From Streptomyces lavendofoliae (GTDB lineage: Bacteria; Actinomycetota; Actinomycetes; Streptomycetales; Streptomycetaceae), in contig NZ_BMTP01000020.1 in the NCBI RefSeq assembly GCF_014649735.1, positions 32,180-96,179 on the forward strand: a stretch of DNA of 64,000 nucleotides, written 5' to 3'. The notes beneath the pieces are model-generated. The model was not told where the DNA came from. It did no database searches and worked only from the letters and a program-made list of their open reading frames with translations. Positions 7,789 to 15,443 of this stretch are shown in pieces; within the stretch, counting starts at the first letter, position 1, and the number at the start of each line of letters is the position of its first letter. The translations under genes and the position numbers were made by a program.

Positions 7789-7977
7789 CTACCAGATGGA
7801 GTCTCCGAGGGGCCCGAGGAGGGCGGTGACGGTGTCGGCGGGTGCGCTCCAGATGGAGTCGCCCTGGGTGGCGGCCAGCGGGGTCTCGGCGGGTTCGGCT
7901 GCGGCGGGCGCGGTGGTGGCGCCGAGGGCGGCGGCGGTGATCAGGGCCAGGGTGGCGATGGCGTGACGAGGGCTCAT
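7789..7977 (-). CDS. Small secreted peptide with duplicated GDSIW
   Basis: 62 aa. A classical Sec signal peptide (about residues 1-27, with APAAA before the likely cleavage site) precedes a mature part of about 33 residues. GDSIW occurs at 39-43 and again as the final five residues 58-62. The duplication implies selection on the motif. No Cys. It is encoded just upstream of the metalloprotease gene, with a terminator between. I do not recognise the family; it could be a signalling or surface peptide. Confidence 0.6.
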   Translation of the reverse strand: MSPRHAIATLALITAAALGATTAPAAAEPAETPLAATQGDSIWSAPADTVTALLGPLGDSIW

Positions 7978-8063
7978 CAGCGGGTCCCTTCCGGTCGTGC
8001 GGGCGGTGGTGAGGGCGGCCGGTTCAGGTTCGCACGGGCCTGTCCGGGGGGCGAGGTGCTGCG

Positions 8064-8165
8064 CCTCCCCGTAACCGGACGCTTCCTGCTGCGAGTCCCC
8101 TGTCGCAACTCCGGCTGGCAGGACGGGAGTTGTTTTCGAGGAGGAAATGCCTGGTTACGGGGAGG
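8064..8165. ncRNA. Candidate structured RNA or large inverted repeat
   Basis: Perfect 13-bp arms CCTCCCCGTAACC (8064-8076) and GGTTACGGGGAGG (8153-8165) enclose two further hairpins: GCGA/TCGC (8091-8094 with 8103-8106) and AACTCC/GGAGTT (8107-8112 with 8126-8131). Together these form a multi-branched fold of about 102 nt in a region of about 300 bp with no convincing ORF. The strand is undetermined. It could equally be a protein-binding site. Confidence 0.4.
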
Positions 8166-8213
8166 TTCCTCGCATGTACGCTCGCGGATGAACGTGCCGG
8201 GTTCAACCATTTC

Positions 8214-8265
8214 GGCGTGCGGGTGATCGCAGTGCGAACAACCGCACGCCTGTGACGGGCGTCAC
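8214..8265. promoter_or_regulatory. Nested palindromes before the 8279 gene
   Basis: A 9-bp inverted repeat GGCGTGCGG (8214-8222) / CCGCACGCC (8242-8250) is followed immediately by GTGACGGGCGTCAC (8252-8265), a palindrome with a 2-nt centre. Both lie just upstream of the start of a predicted regulator and are candidate operators. Confidence 0.45.
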
Positions 8266-8278
8266 GCGGAGGGTGCGG

Positions 8279-9334
8279 GTGTCAGGGATGGGTGCGGGCC
8301 GGCTGTCGCGGGAGGCACGCGAGCTGTACGGGCGGATCGCCCGCGGTGATCAGGTCGACGTCGACGCCGAGTCCGGGGTGCTGGAGGAGCTGGTGGCGTG
8401 GCGGCTGGTCGCCGTCCAGACCGACGGGCCCGGCGGGCCGCAGGGGATGCCGGTGGTGCTGGACCCTGCGGAGGCCGTACGCCGGCACCGCGACGCGGGT
8501 CTGGCCCGGCTGGCGGCCGCTGCCCGGGACCTGGTCGACGCCCCGACGGTGGCGGATGAGCTGCTGCCGGAGTTCGAGCGGTCGAAGTGGTGGTCCGGGC
8601 CAGGGAGCGAGTTCCTCGCCGAGCAGAGCGTCGTCAACGCCCGGATCGCGGCCGCGGTCGCCGGCGCCAGGTGCGAGCTGCTCACCGCGCAGCCCGGCGG
8701 CGGCCGCACCCGCGAGCAGATCGAAGCCGCCCTTGTACGGGACGGCGGGGCTCTGGCGCGGGGGATCGAACTGCGCACCCTTTACCGGGACACCGTCCGC
8801 GACGACCAGATCACCCGCACCTACGCCGCATGCATGTCCGGTCGGGGCGCGCAGCTGCGTACCCACATCGGCCCGTTCCAGAAGATGGTCATCATCGACC
8901 GCAGTCAGGCGTTCATCGCCGACTACACGGTCCAGGACGCCGGTGCACGCGCGGCGCGGCACGTGAAGGACCGCGGGGTGGTCGCGTTCATCGTCGAGGT
9001 GTTCGAGGACGTGTGGCGCCGTTCGGAGCCGTGGCAGGGCGAGGGCCGGCCGTCCGACGACGGCGGCGACGGCGCGGGCGCGCCGCTGCGGACGACGGCG
9101 CTGCAGCGGGAGATCCTCCTCGACGCGGAGCAAGGGGTTCTGCAGGGGGTGACAGCGGCGCGGCTGGGGATCAGTCCGCGGCGGCTGTCGCAGGAGGTGT
9201 CGTATCTGCGGGAGGCGTGGGGCGCGCCGACGCTGGCGGCGCTGGTCGCGAAGTGGGTCCGGTCGCCGGATCGGGCGCTGGTGGATGAGGACCGGCGGCA
9301 GCGCGGGGACAGCGGGCGGGTCGGCGCGGCCTGA
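8279..9334 (+). CDS. TrmB/LuxR-like regulator with PLD-like central domain
   Basis: 351 aa. GTG 8279 has GGAGGG five nt upstream. The N-terminal third resembles a winged-helix region (ARELYGRIARGDQVDVDAES). The centre (ARCELLTAQPGGG ... GAQLRTHIGPFQKMVIIDRSQAFI) looks like the phospholipase D-like sensor fold of TrmB-type regulators without clear catalytic HxK motifs. The C-terminus (VTAARLGISPRRLSQEVSYL) is a helix-turn-helix. Many streptomycetes carry similar proteins annotated as LuxR or HTH regulators. The palindromes just upstream suggest autoregulation. Confidence 0.6.
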   Translation: MSGMGAGRLSREARELYGRIARGDQVDVDAESGVLEELVAWRLVAVQTDGPGGPQGMPVVLDPAEAVRRHRDAGLARLAAAARDLVDAPTVADELLPEFERSKWWSGPGSEFLAEQSVVNARIAAAVAGARCELLTAQPGGGRTREQIEAALVRDGGALARGIELRTLYRDTVRDDQITRTYAACMSGRGAQLRTHIGPFQKMVIIDRSQAFIADYTVQDAGARAARHVKDRGVVAFIVEVFEDVWRRSEPWQGEGRPSDDGGDGAGAPLRTTALQREILLDAEQGVLQGVTAARLGISPRRLSQEVSYLREAWGAPTLAALVAKWVRSPDRALVDEDRRQRGDSGRVGAA

Positions 9335-9341
9335 ACACGGC

Positions 9342-9372
9342 GAAGCCCGGCCCCATCACGGGGCCGGGCTTC
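9342..9372. terminator. Bidirectional terminator hairpin
   Basis: Perfect 13-bp arms GAAGCCCGGCCCC (9342-9354) and GGGGCCGGGCTTC (9360-9372) with a 5-nt loop, between convergent genes ending at 9334 and 9391. Confidence 0.75.
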
Positions 9373-9390
9373 CGTCCGTACGGCGGGGGC

Positions 9391-9906
9391 TCATTCGCGG
9401 ACCATGGCGCGGAACCGCTGCCAGACCGCGTTCACGATCGTCCACGACGTCGCGTCCCGCTTCTGGAGGTCCTCCACGTCCTTCTGCGCCCGGAAGAACT
9501 GGTCCACGCTGGACGGCACGGTGCTCGGGTCACCGACCAGGGCGCCCGCGAGGGCCTGGGCGTAGGGGCAGTCGTACTGGCTCCATCCGCGGTCGACTGC
9601 TTCCTGACGCCACTGCTTGACCAGCTCCCAGCACCGGTCGTTCGCCTCCCGCTCCCGTGCGAAGCGCAGCTCGGCCGCGGCCAGGCGCTCGTCGGGGAGC
9701 ATCTCGACCATCATCTGCAGGGTCCCGAGAGCGCGGGAGAGGTCGTGACGGGTGTGGGCCTCGCCGGCATGGCTTGCGATGTCGTGCTGAAGCTGGGACA
9801 GGCCCAGGACGGTGCTGGTGTCGGTTTGGTCGATGAACCAGTCGCAGGCCATCACGGGGCAGTGGAAGCGGGTGGTGCCGGTCGGTTCGGTCTGCTGCTC
9901 GGTCAC
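9391..9906 (-). CDS. C2H2-like zinc-binding protein
   Basis: 171 aa, last gene of the coupled minus-strand train. Residues C16-x4-C21 and H46-x4-H51 form a plausible zinc finger. The following region is helical and charged (ERLAAAELRFAREREANDRCWELVKQWRQEAVDRG). GTG start overlaps the upstream stop. Function unknown, possibly nucleic acid binding. Confidence 0.55.
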   Translation of the reverse strand: MTEQQTEPTGTTRFHCPVMACDWFIDQTDTSTVLGLSQLQHDIASHAGEAHTRHDLSRALGTLQMMVEMLPDERLAAAELRFAREREANDRCWELVKQWRQEAVDRGWSQYDCPYAQALAGALVGDPSTVPSSVDQFFRAQKDVEDLQKRDATSWTIVNAVWQRFRAMVRE

Positions 9907-10061
9907 GTCTGCTCCTGGTCGTCGGCGGGGCGGGGCGCCCAGAGTTCGGTCTGCTGCCAGGTGAGGGGGATCTCGGTCTGGCCGGGGAGGGGTTCGGGTG
10001 TGGTGGTGGTGAGCTGCTGCTCTACGCCCCGGAGCCTGGCCCGCGTCTCAGGCGTCGTCAC
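9903..10061 (-). CDS. Small hypothetical protein, 52 aa
   Basis: A GTG at 10061 inside the end of the previous gene opens a frame beginning VTTPETRARLRGVEQQLTTT and ending DDQEQT, whose TGA overlaps the next GTG. It overlaps its upstream neighbour by 14 nt. Overlap at both ends supports translation. Function unknown. Confidence 0.45.
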   Translation of the reverse strand: MTTPETRARLRGVEQQLTTTTPEPLPGQTEIPLTWQQTELWAPRPADDQEQT

Positions 10062-10839
10062 CCGCGTCCTCCATCGGCAGCATGGGCTGGCGCTCGTCGT
10101 GGCCCTTCGCCTCCCACTGGCTGCGGTAGCGGGTGACCGCGTCCGCGCAGTCTTGCCGGGCGTGGAAGACGGCGGAGTTCTCGCCGAGGTCCGGGCGCCA
10201 CAGGTTCGGTCCGGGGAAGCGGACGGCCTGCATGCGGGAGGTGATGGGCTCCGTGCAGCCGTGGCAACATCCCGGCTGGATCGCCATCAACTCCTCGGTG
10301 TAGTTCACGGCGGCGGCGATGTCGTTCTCGTTGATCTCGTGCTGACAGGGGGGCAGCTCGCCGCACGCGCGACAGACGGCGTAGTGCTCGGGCAGCACGT
10401 CGAAATGTCGAGAGGCCCGGGTCCGGAAGTGGGACGGTTCTGCGGTGGGCTGGCCCTCAGGGCGCATCACCAGCATCACGGGGCGGTCACGCCAGTTCTC
10501 CTTCGTCGGACGGTCGCCGTTCGGGTAGCGGTCCCAGTAGGCGCAGGCGTCCGCGAACGCTGTGTCCCATTCCTCGCCCCACAGGTCTAGGGGAAGCTCC
10601 CGCACCTCGACGATCCGCCACGGCTTGCGGTCGTGGACGATCAGAACGTCCGGCCCAAGCAGCACGTTCCGCGCGTCGAAGTGCCGCTCGAAGAGGCGCC
10701 GGTCTCGACGGCGCTGTGCGCTGGACGGGTTGTCCACGAACATGCTGCCCTTCCGTGCAGGCAGTGGATCGATGTGCCCGTTCTTCGTCGGGGTCCGGGT
10801 CTTCCAGTACAGCTGGCCGTTGATGCGGATGCTCGACAC
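10048..10839 (-). CDS. Cys-rich hypothetical protein
   Basis: 263 aa. GTG 10839 sits 7 nt after AAGGAGG; the TTG at 10845 is too close to the site. The N-terminal half is basic (RRRDRRLFERHF). The C-terminal half has CRACGELPPCQH and PGCCHGCTEP, a likely treble-clef or zinc-ribbon pair. Its stop region overlaps the 52-aa gene downstream. No enzymatic motif seen. Confidence 0.55.
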   Translation of the reverse strand: MSSIRINGQLYWKTRTPTKNGHIDPLPARKGSMFVDNPSSAQRRRDRRLFERHFDARNVLLGPDVLIVHDRKPWRIVEVRELPLDLWGEEWDTAFADACAYWDRYPNGDRPTKENWRDRPVMLVMRPEGQPTAEPSHFRTRASRHFDVLPEHYAVCRACGELPPCQHEINENDIAAAVNYTEELMAIQPGCCHGCTEPITSRMQAVRFPGPNLWRPDLGENSAVFHARQDCADAVTRYRSQWEAKGHDERQPMLPMEDAGDDA

Positions 10840-10841
10840 GC

Positions 10842-11165
10842 TCAAGCCTCCTTCGGTGCGGGGGCGGGTACCCGGCGTACGCGGTGTGTGGGCCAGCCGG
10901 GGGCGGCGTTGAGGCGGTCGGAGTCGATGTCGATGAGGCCGAGCTCGAGGAGGTGGAGGAGCGCTTCGCGTACGGCGCCGTCGACGGTCTCGGCGAGGGT
11001 GAGGTTCTGCTTGTAGGTGCCTTCGGGGCCGAGGACCCAGTGGGTGGCGGCATGGCCGGCGATCCGGTCGATGCGCTTGAAGTCCTGGTCATCGGTGTCG
11101 ACGGTGATGCGGGGCCAGGGGGCGAGCATGCGGTCGGGCAGGGGCGGCTTGTCGTCAGTGGCCAT
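10842..11165 (-). CDS. Hypothetical protein, 107 aa
   Basis: ATG 11165 lies inside the end of the upstream gene (11-nt overlap). The protein MATDDKPPLPDRMLAPWPRI has an acidic first half and a helix-rich second half (AETVDGAVREALLHLLELGLID). It is translationally coupled and of unknown function. Confidence 0.5.
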   Translation of the reverse strand: MATDDKPPLPDRMLAPWPRITVDTDDQDFKRIDRIAGHAATHWVLGPEGTYKQNLTLAETVDGAVREALLHLLELGLIDIDSDRLNAAPGWPTHRVRRVPAPAPKEA

Positions 11166-11439
11166 CGGTGATCACCGTGTCGGGCGCCTGCTCGCTGAAC
11201 GCGTCGATGGTGGGGCAGGGGTGCGGGATGAGCGCCACCCACTCGTCCGTCGTCGGGCCCGTGGAGCGGCGTACGGAGCACTCGCTGCACCAGGTCTGGC
11301 CCATGTGCTGAACGGGCGCGTGGAGGGCGGTGACGCGGTTCCTGGCCCGAGCCAGTTCGGTCCGCAGGCGCTCCAGCTCCCGGTCCACAACTGCCCGCGC
11401 TACGTCGGCGGCCGCCTGTGCGTCCTCCAGCGTGCTCAC
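11155..11439 (-). CDS. Small Cys/His-motif protein
   Basis: 94 aa from GTG 11439, which overlaps the upstream TGA. An N-terminal helix (EDAQAAADVARAVVDRELER) precedes WCSECSVRRSTG and HPCP, which could bind zinc. The longer frame to 11514 is rejected because the GTGA junction is typical of this operon. Confidence 0.5.
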   Translation of the reverse strand: MSTLEDAQAAADVARAVVDRELERLRTELARARNRVTALHAPVQHMGQTWCSECSVRRSTGPTTDEWVALIPHPCPTIDAFSEQAPDTVITDGH

Positions 11440-11795
11440 CGGCTGTCCTCCTCCTCGCGGGGAGCGGCCAGGAGAGACAGCTCCGTCGGGTCGGCGGCCA
11501 GCGAGCGCAGCCACGCGACCATGACACCCCAGTCGCCGCGGAGCGTCTCCGCCTTCTCGGCGACGAGGTTGAGGACCGCTGCCTCCAGCTGCTCGCGCGC
11601 CTGCCGGATGCGGTCGTTGTAGTCCTGCTGACCGGCTTCGATCTCCCGGATGGACAGGTACTTACCGGTGCGCGTGTCGGTCAGGGGAGCGTGCGTGTAG
11701 TGGCCGTAGGCGGCGAGCTGGAACAGCTCGTATTGGGCGACGTTGTACGCCTTCTGCGTCTCGGTGAGCTCGGACTCGTTGCTGGTGTCGGTCAC
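11436..11795 (-). CDS. Hypothetical helical protein, 119 aa
   Basis: Starts VTDTSNESELTETQKAYNVA at a GTG overlapping the upstream stop. Mostly helical, with a region YLSIREIEAGQQDYNDRIRQ suggesting a coiled coil. It has no Cys cluster, unlike its neighbours. Function unknown. Confidence 0.5.
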   Translation of the reverse strand: MTDTSNESELTETQKAYNVAQYELFQLAAYGHYTHAPLTDTRTGKYLSIREIEAGQQDYNDRIRQAREQLEAAVLNLVAEKAETLRGDWGVMVAWLRSLAADPTELSLLAAPREEEDSR

Positions 11796-12715
11796 GAGGT
11801 GCGCTCCTCGGTCGTGTCGGCGGCGGCCGTGCGGGCGGCTTGGGCGTCGGTCTCGCCGTTCGGGCCGGCCTGGGCGAGGACGCCGCGGTGCTTGCGCGCG
11901 AGGTCTAGGCGTGCCGGGGTCCATTCGTGCTTGGCGGCGATCTCGTCGAGGGCGGCGGGGCAGTCGTCTCCGTGCTGGTGCTGCTGTTCGCAGTCCCAGC
12001 CGATGATGAGGGCGTAGAGCCAGGCGTCGGTCCAGTCCTGTGCCCAGTCGCGGGAGTCGTGGGCGAGGTTGTGGCGGAGGGACCACAGGGCGCTGTGGAC
12101 GCCCGAGAGGAGGGCACCCTGCTCGCCGCTGAACCGCCGCCAGCTCTCGTAGGCGAGGTACATGGCCCGGCCGGCATCCCGGGCCTGGACAACCTCGTCT
12201 TCGGCGTCCCAGAGCCGGTCATACAGCTCGGCCAGAGTGTCCTCGGTGAGGTCCGCGAGCGGAGTGCGGTGCTCGGGGTCGGTCTGCGGCGGCGCCTCGG
12301 GCAGAGTGCCGGTGACGGTGAGGACGTGCTGCTCCCACATGGCGCCCAGTACGCCGTGCCAGCGCTGCGGGGTCGGGGTCCAGCCGCATCCGCAGTCGAT
12401 CGTCCACCGGCCTCCGGTGAGCTTGACGCGGCGCGGCATGTGGCCGGTGGCCAGTTGGGTGTGGTCGGGGCAGATGTGTCCGCCCGCGGGGAAGATGGAG
12501 CCGGATCCGAGGGTGTGCCAGCCCGTGCCGGACCACTCCGGACGGGCCGGGGTTTCACCGGCCATGCAGGCCATGGCGTCGTACTGCTTCAAGCATCCCG
12601 GCACCAGGCAGTTCCGGAGCGCTGGCGGGTTGGCCAGCTTGTCGATCTGGTCGTACAGGGCCGCAAGCTGTTCGGGGGTCAGCTGGTCGAGCGGGATGCG
12701 CTCCTCACGAATCAC
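11792..12715 (-). CDS. Cys/His-rich hypothetical protein, 307 aa
   Basis: GTG 12715 overlaps the upstream TGA. The N-terminal 120 residues hold CLVPGCLKQYDAMAC, HICPDH and DCGCGW, a probable zinc-binding region. The rest is helical and Trp-rich (WSLRHNLAHDSRDWAQDW), then DCEQQHQHGDDC. The frame upstream of 12715 is a shadow of the next gene. Function unknown. Confidence 0.55.
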   Translation of the reverse strand: MIREERIPLDQLTPEQLAALYDQIDKLANPPALRNCLVPGCLKQYDAMACMAGETPARPEWSGTGWHTLGSGSIFPAGGHICPDHTQLATGHMPRRVKLTGGRWTIDCGCGWTPTPQRWHGVLGAMWEQHVLTVTGTLPEAPPQTDPEHRTPLADLTEDTLAELYDRLWDAEDEVVQARDAGRAMYLAYESWRRFSGEQGALLSGVHSALWSLRHNLAHDSRDWAQDWTDAWLYALIIGWDCEQQHQHGDDCPAALDEIAAKHEWTPARLDLARKHRGVLAQAGPNGETDAQAARTAAADTTEERTS

Positions 12716-13281
12716 GTCTCGTTCCTCTCGGGGCAGGTGGGGTGCTCTCGCGGGGCGCCGGTGATGGCAAACGGGTAGTCGCTGGCGAGGATCGGCCGCT
12801 GCTCCTCCCCGCAGGCGCCGCACGTCTTGCAGCGCCAGTGCTCCCCGGTATCGGTCTGTACAAGGTCGAACCGGTCGTAGAAGGCGTTCAGCTCGGCCTC
12901 GCGGCGGGAGTAGATGGTGGAGCGCTGCTTGTACTCCTGGTGGGTGGCGGAGCCGGGGTCCTCTACGTGCTGGTTCCAGCCGGGCCGGTAGTCGGGGTGG
13001 TGGCTCCAGAGGCGAGCGAGGCCGCGCATGGTGTAGCAGGGGACTCCGCCGTCGCCAGGTGCGCAGGTGATGCAGCGGCCGGCGGACCGGCCGCGCATGT
13101 CGATCCAGATGTTGTGCTGGGAGGCGATGAGGTAGATCGTGTCGACGTTGGTGAGGGCCTGGTCGCGGGTCGGTCCAGGCGAGAGGGCTTCGGCGGCGGT
13201 CTGCTGTTCGGCGAGGCGGGCGTAGACGAAGTCCTCGCAGCGGAACTCCCACCGCCAGTCCGGGTCGTCCGGGCCGGTCAC
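12712..13281 (-). CDS. DUF6221-like protein
   Basis: 189 aa, GTG 13281 overlapping the upstream stop. The segment CYTMRGLARLWSHHPDYRPGW resembles the conserved C-terminal block (CxTLRxLAxxYADHPDYxxxW) that I associate with streptomycete DUF6221 proteins. A later CKTCGACGEEQRP is a zinc knuckle. Function of the family unknown; it is common in actinophages and plasmids. Another likely member lies at 38783. Confidence 0.55.
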   Translation of the reverse strand: MTGPDDPDWRWEFRCEDFVYARLAEQQTAAEALSPGPTRDQALTNVDTIYLIASQHNIWIDMRGRSAGRCITCAPGDGGVPCYTMRGLARLWSHHPDYRPGWNQHVEDPGSATHQEYKQRSTIYSRREAELNAFYDRFDLVQTDTGEHWRCKTCGACGEEQRPILASDYPFAITGAPREHPTCPERNET

Positions 13282-13598
13282 CGGCTGCTCCCGTTGATGG
13301 CGCGGGCCACGGCGAGTGGGTTCGGCGCTACGGTGTCCTGCCAGCCCGGGTGTGTGGTGACCGTGAGGCGGTCGGCCTCGGAGCGCAGCCAGGCCGCGAG
13401 CGCGTGCGCGGTGGCCGGGGTGAACACGGCGACGAGGTCGGAGCAGGCGCCGCCGAAGCCGTTGACGAAGCCGTCGCGCCATGCGGTGGTCTTGTCGTAG
13501 GGCTTCCAGTAGTCCGCGGTGTCGAGGTCTTCCTGGGCGGTGTCAGCGAGGTCCATGAGGGTCTGGGCGGCGGTGCGGAGCTCGTCGGCGGGGGTCAC
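13278..13598 (-). CDS. Hypothetical protein, 106 aa (TPADELR family)
   Basis: Begins MTPADELRTAAQTLMDLADT and ends NPLAVARAINGSS. This start/end pattern is shared by small streptomycete proteins of unknown function, and the next gene also ends in a LARALNRSS-like block, so the two may be diverged paralogues. GTG start overlaps the upstream stop. Confidence 0.55.
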   Translation of the reverse strand: MTPADELRTAAQTLMDLADTAQEDLDTADYWKPYDKTTAWRDGFVNGFGGACSDLVAVFTPATAHALAAWLRSEADRLTVTTHPGWQDTVAPNPLAVARAINGSSR

Positions 13599-13783
13599 TG
13601 GCTGCTCCTGTTGAGGGCGCGGGCGAGGTCGAGGGCGTAGGGGTTGATCTCGCCTTCGTCGTCGCCGACGGCGAGGTCGTCGAGGAGTTCGGCGAGCGGG
13701 CCGCGGAGGGCGATGTCGATGCGCCGGCCGCCCATGCGGACGCGTTCCTCAGCGGCGCGGACTTCCTCAGCGGGCGTGGTCAT
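13595..13783 (-). CDS. Hypothetical protein, 62 aa
   Basis: ATG 13783 overlaps the previous stop (TGATG) and has GAGAGGGA upstream. It starts MTTPAEEVRAAEERVRMGGR and ends DLARALNRSSQ, echoing the C-terminus of the 13278-13598 product. Possibly a shortened paralogue. Function unknown. Confidence 0.5.
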   Translation of the reverse strand: MTTPAEEVRAAEERVRMGGRRIDIALRGPLAELLDDLAVGDDEGEINPYALDLARALNRSSQ

Positions 13784-14028
13784 CAGGTTCCCTCTCCGTG
13801 GGCGGGCTGGTCGTACAGGGCCTTGAGGCGTTGCTGTTGCCGGATGCGGCGGAAGTTGATGAGCCAAGAGGTGCAGTAGATGACTGCGTTCGTGGTGAGG
13901 CAGGCAGTGAGGGGTGGGGGCCAGTGGCCGAGGATGAGCCGGAGGAGGCCGGTGGTCAGGGCGGCGGCGACGGCGCCGAGGAGCAGGCCGTGGAAGACGG
14001 TGATGGGCGTGGTGGGCAGTCGGCTCAC
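13783..14028 (-). CDS. Small membrane protein, two TM helices
   Basis: 81 aa. Hydrophobic segments FHGLLLGAVAAALTTGLLRL and TACLTTNAVIYCTSWLI are joined by a short loop, followed by a basic tail. GTG 14028 overlaps the upstream stop. No family recognised. Confidence 0.5.
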   Translation of the reverse strand: MSRLPTTPITVFHGLLLGAVAAALTTGLLRLILGHWPPPLTACLTTNAVIYCTSWLINFRRIRQQQRLKALYDQPAHGEGT

Positions 14029-14318
14029 CGGGCGCCGTCCCCTGCGCTGGTGTTCTGCGCCTCTACGTCGGTGATCTGCTGGCGTACGTAAGCCTGCGCG
14101 GCCTCGGTGCCTTCGAAGGCGCAGATGATGTCGGCGGTGGCGTGGAGGTAGCCGGCCGCGATGCCGGTGGCCATGGCGCTGATGTCGGGGGTGAGGGCGG
14201 CGGCGTCGAGGGCGCGGGCCCGGGCGGCGCCGAGGCGGTCGAGGAGGGCGCGGTACCGGTCGGTGGTCGTCTCGGTGCCGGAGGAAGCGGGTGGGGTTGC
14301 CGTGGTGGGCTCAGGCAT
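14025..14318 (-). CDS. Hypothetical protein, 97 aa
   Basis: ATG 14318 is preceded by AGGGGAC and overlaps the stop of the deoxyribosyltransferase-like gene by 8 nt. The N-terminus is Thr/Pro/Ser-rich and low complexity, the rest helical (ALDAAALTPDISAMATGIAA). Function unknown. Confidence 0.5.
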   Translation of the reverse strand: MPEPTTATPPASSGTETTTDRYRALLDRLGAARARALDAAALTPDISAMATGIAAGYLHATADIICAFEGTEAAQAYVRQQITDVEAQNTSAGDGAR

Positions 14319-14712
14319 CGGGTGTCCCCTGCGGGTCGACTTCGGGGTGGGTGAAGTGGACCGTCTTGCCTTTTTCGCGGGCGTACTTGATCTCCGCAAG
14401 GGTGCTGTCGCCCACGTAGTCGCCGACGACGAGAACCCAGTTGGCGAGGCGGATCTTCGCCCGGTGCAGGTCGTCGAGGCGCTTCTTGCCGGCCTCGGCC
14501 TCGTCGGGGTCGTCCCACAGAGGGTGCGGGGCCTTCATGTCGCAGGCGGGCTTGATGACGATGTTGCCGGCCCAGGTGAGGGCGCGGTCGGCGTCGGCCA
14601 TCTCGGCCATGAAGCGGGTGGAGCCGCAGATGACGACGATCGGGGGGATGCCGAGCTTGTCCTGGGCGGCGGCGAGGTGCTCTTCGGGGGTGTAGAGCTG
14701 CGGGTAGGACAC
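14311..14712 (-). CDS. Nucleoside 2-deoxyribosyltransferase-like protein
   Basis: 133 aa. GTG 14712 follows AGGAG by about 8 nt. The fold signature is Rossmann-like: VVICGSTRFM near residue 25, a central helix, then HRAKIRLANWVLVVGDYVGDSTLAEIKYAREKG. This pattern is known from DUF4406 and nucleoside 2-deoxyribosyltransferase-related proteins that bind or cleave nucleoside bonds. It precedes a train of small genes and follows a DUF4326 gene, so both may act on nucleotides. The exact substrate cannot be told from sequence. Confidence 0.65.
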   Translation of the reverse strand: MSYPQLYTPEEHLAAAQDKLGIPPIVVICGSTRFMAEMADADRALTWAGNIVIKPACDMKAPHPLWDDPDEAEAGKKRLDDLHRAKIRLANWVLVVGDYVGDSTLAEIKYAREKGKTVHFTHPEVDPQGTPDA

Positions 14713-14714
14713 GG

Positions 14715-15365
14715 TCAGGACTCCTGGGTCGTGTGGCAGAGCTCGAGCAGGACGTCTGCGTGACATGGGACCGGGTTGCCGTCCGTGTCCACGAGTGGGC
14801 ACCAGCACATGAGGTCCCGGCCCCGGAGTTCGTCGAGATCACTGCGGATCCAGTCGCGGCGTTCCCGTGACCACGACGTACCGACCGGGCCGGGGCCGCC
14901 GTCCAGTTCACCGACCAGCCACTGGCGGTACTGGTCGGTGACTACCTTGCGGGCCTCGTCCTTGGACTCGGCGAGTCCGGCTTCGAGGCAGTCGGTGATG
15001 GTGAACGGGTTGCCCCAGCGGGTGCCGCGGCCGACGTACCTGGCACCGTTCGCGGTCCAGCCGGCGGTCCGCTTGCGCTGGATGCGTTCCGGGGTGGTGG
15101 TGATTCGGGAGGGAAGGAACTCGGCGCTCTTTCCGCCGGCGAGGTCGAGCCAGAGGAACTGGCCCATGGAGCGGTCGCGGTTCATGCGGAACAGGCAGTC
15201 GGCGAGCTCGGGCCGGCCCATTTCGGTGAGGATCGGGGTGATGTGGGGGCGGGCGTGTTCGACGACGGCACGGCTGAGGGTGTCGGGGTCGGTGGTTTGC
15301 ACGGTGAGGGGCGGTACGGGGCGGCTGTCGCCCAGGGCTCCGAACTCGAACTGATAGGTGGCCAT
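14715..15365 (-). CDS. DUF4326 domain protein
   Basis: 216 aa. ATG 15365 has CAGGAG upstream. Residues about 90-210 match DUF4326: RIQRKRTAGWTANGARYVGRG, then RWGNPF, and at the end LRGRDLMCWCPL...PCHADVLLEL. Family function is uncertain; it is frequent in phages. The first 80 residues are an extra N-terminal part (MATYQFEFGALGDSRP). It is the first gene of the minus-strand train and is driven from the promoter at 15444-15478. Confidence 0.75.
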   Translation of the reverse strand: MATYQFEFGALGDSRPVPPLTVQTTDPDTLSRAVVEHARPHITPILTEMGRPELADCLFRMNRDRSMGQFLWLDLAGGKSAEFLPSRITTTPERIQRKRTAGWTANGARYVGRGTRWGNPFTITDCLEAGLAESKDEARKVVTDQYRQWLVGELDGGPGPVGTSWSRERRDWIRSDLDELRGRDLMCWCPLVDTDGNPVPCHADVLLELCHTTQES

Positions 15366-15443
15366 GAGGGCGGCTCCTGGGTGGAGGGGGCGCGGGTTCC
15401 AGGGTGGCGCGGTGCGCGCTCGGGATTCCCCCGGGTCCGGTCC

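Noticed and set aside
8190..8220. GGTTCAAC-like T-loop suggesting a tRNA
   Set aside because: The flanking bases do not form a T-stem and no acceptor stem or anticodon arm can be built.
9171..9359. Small minus-strand ORF at the end of the regulator gene
   Set aside because: Pro/Ala-rich shadow across the terminator, no start signals.
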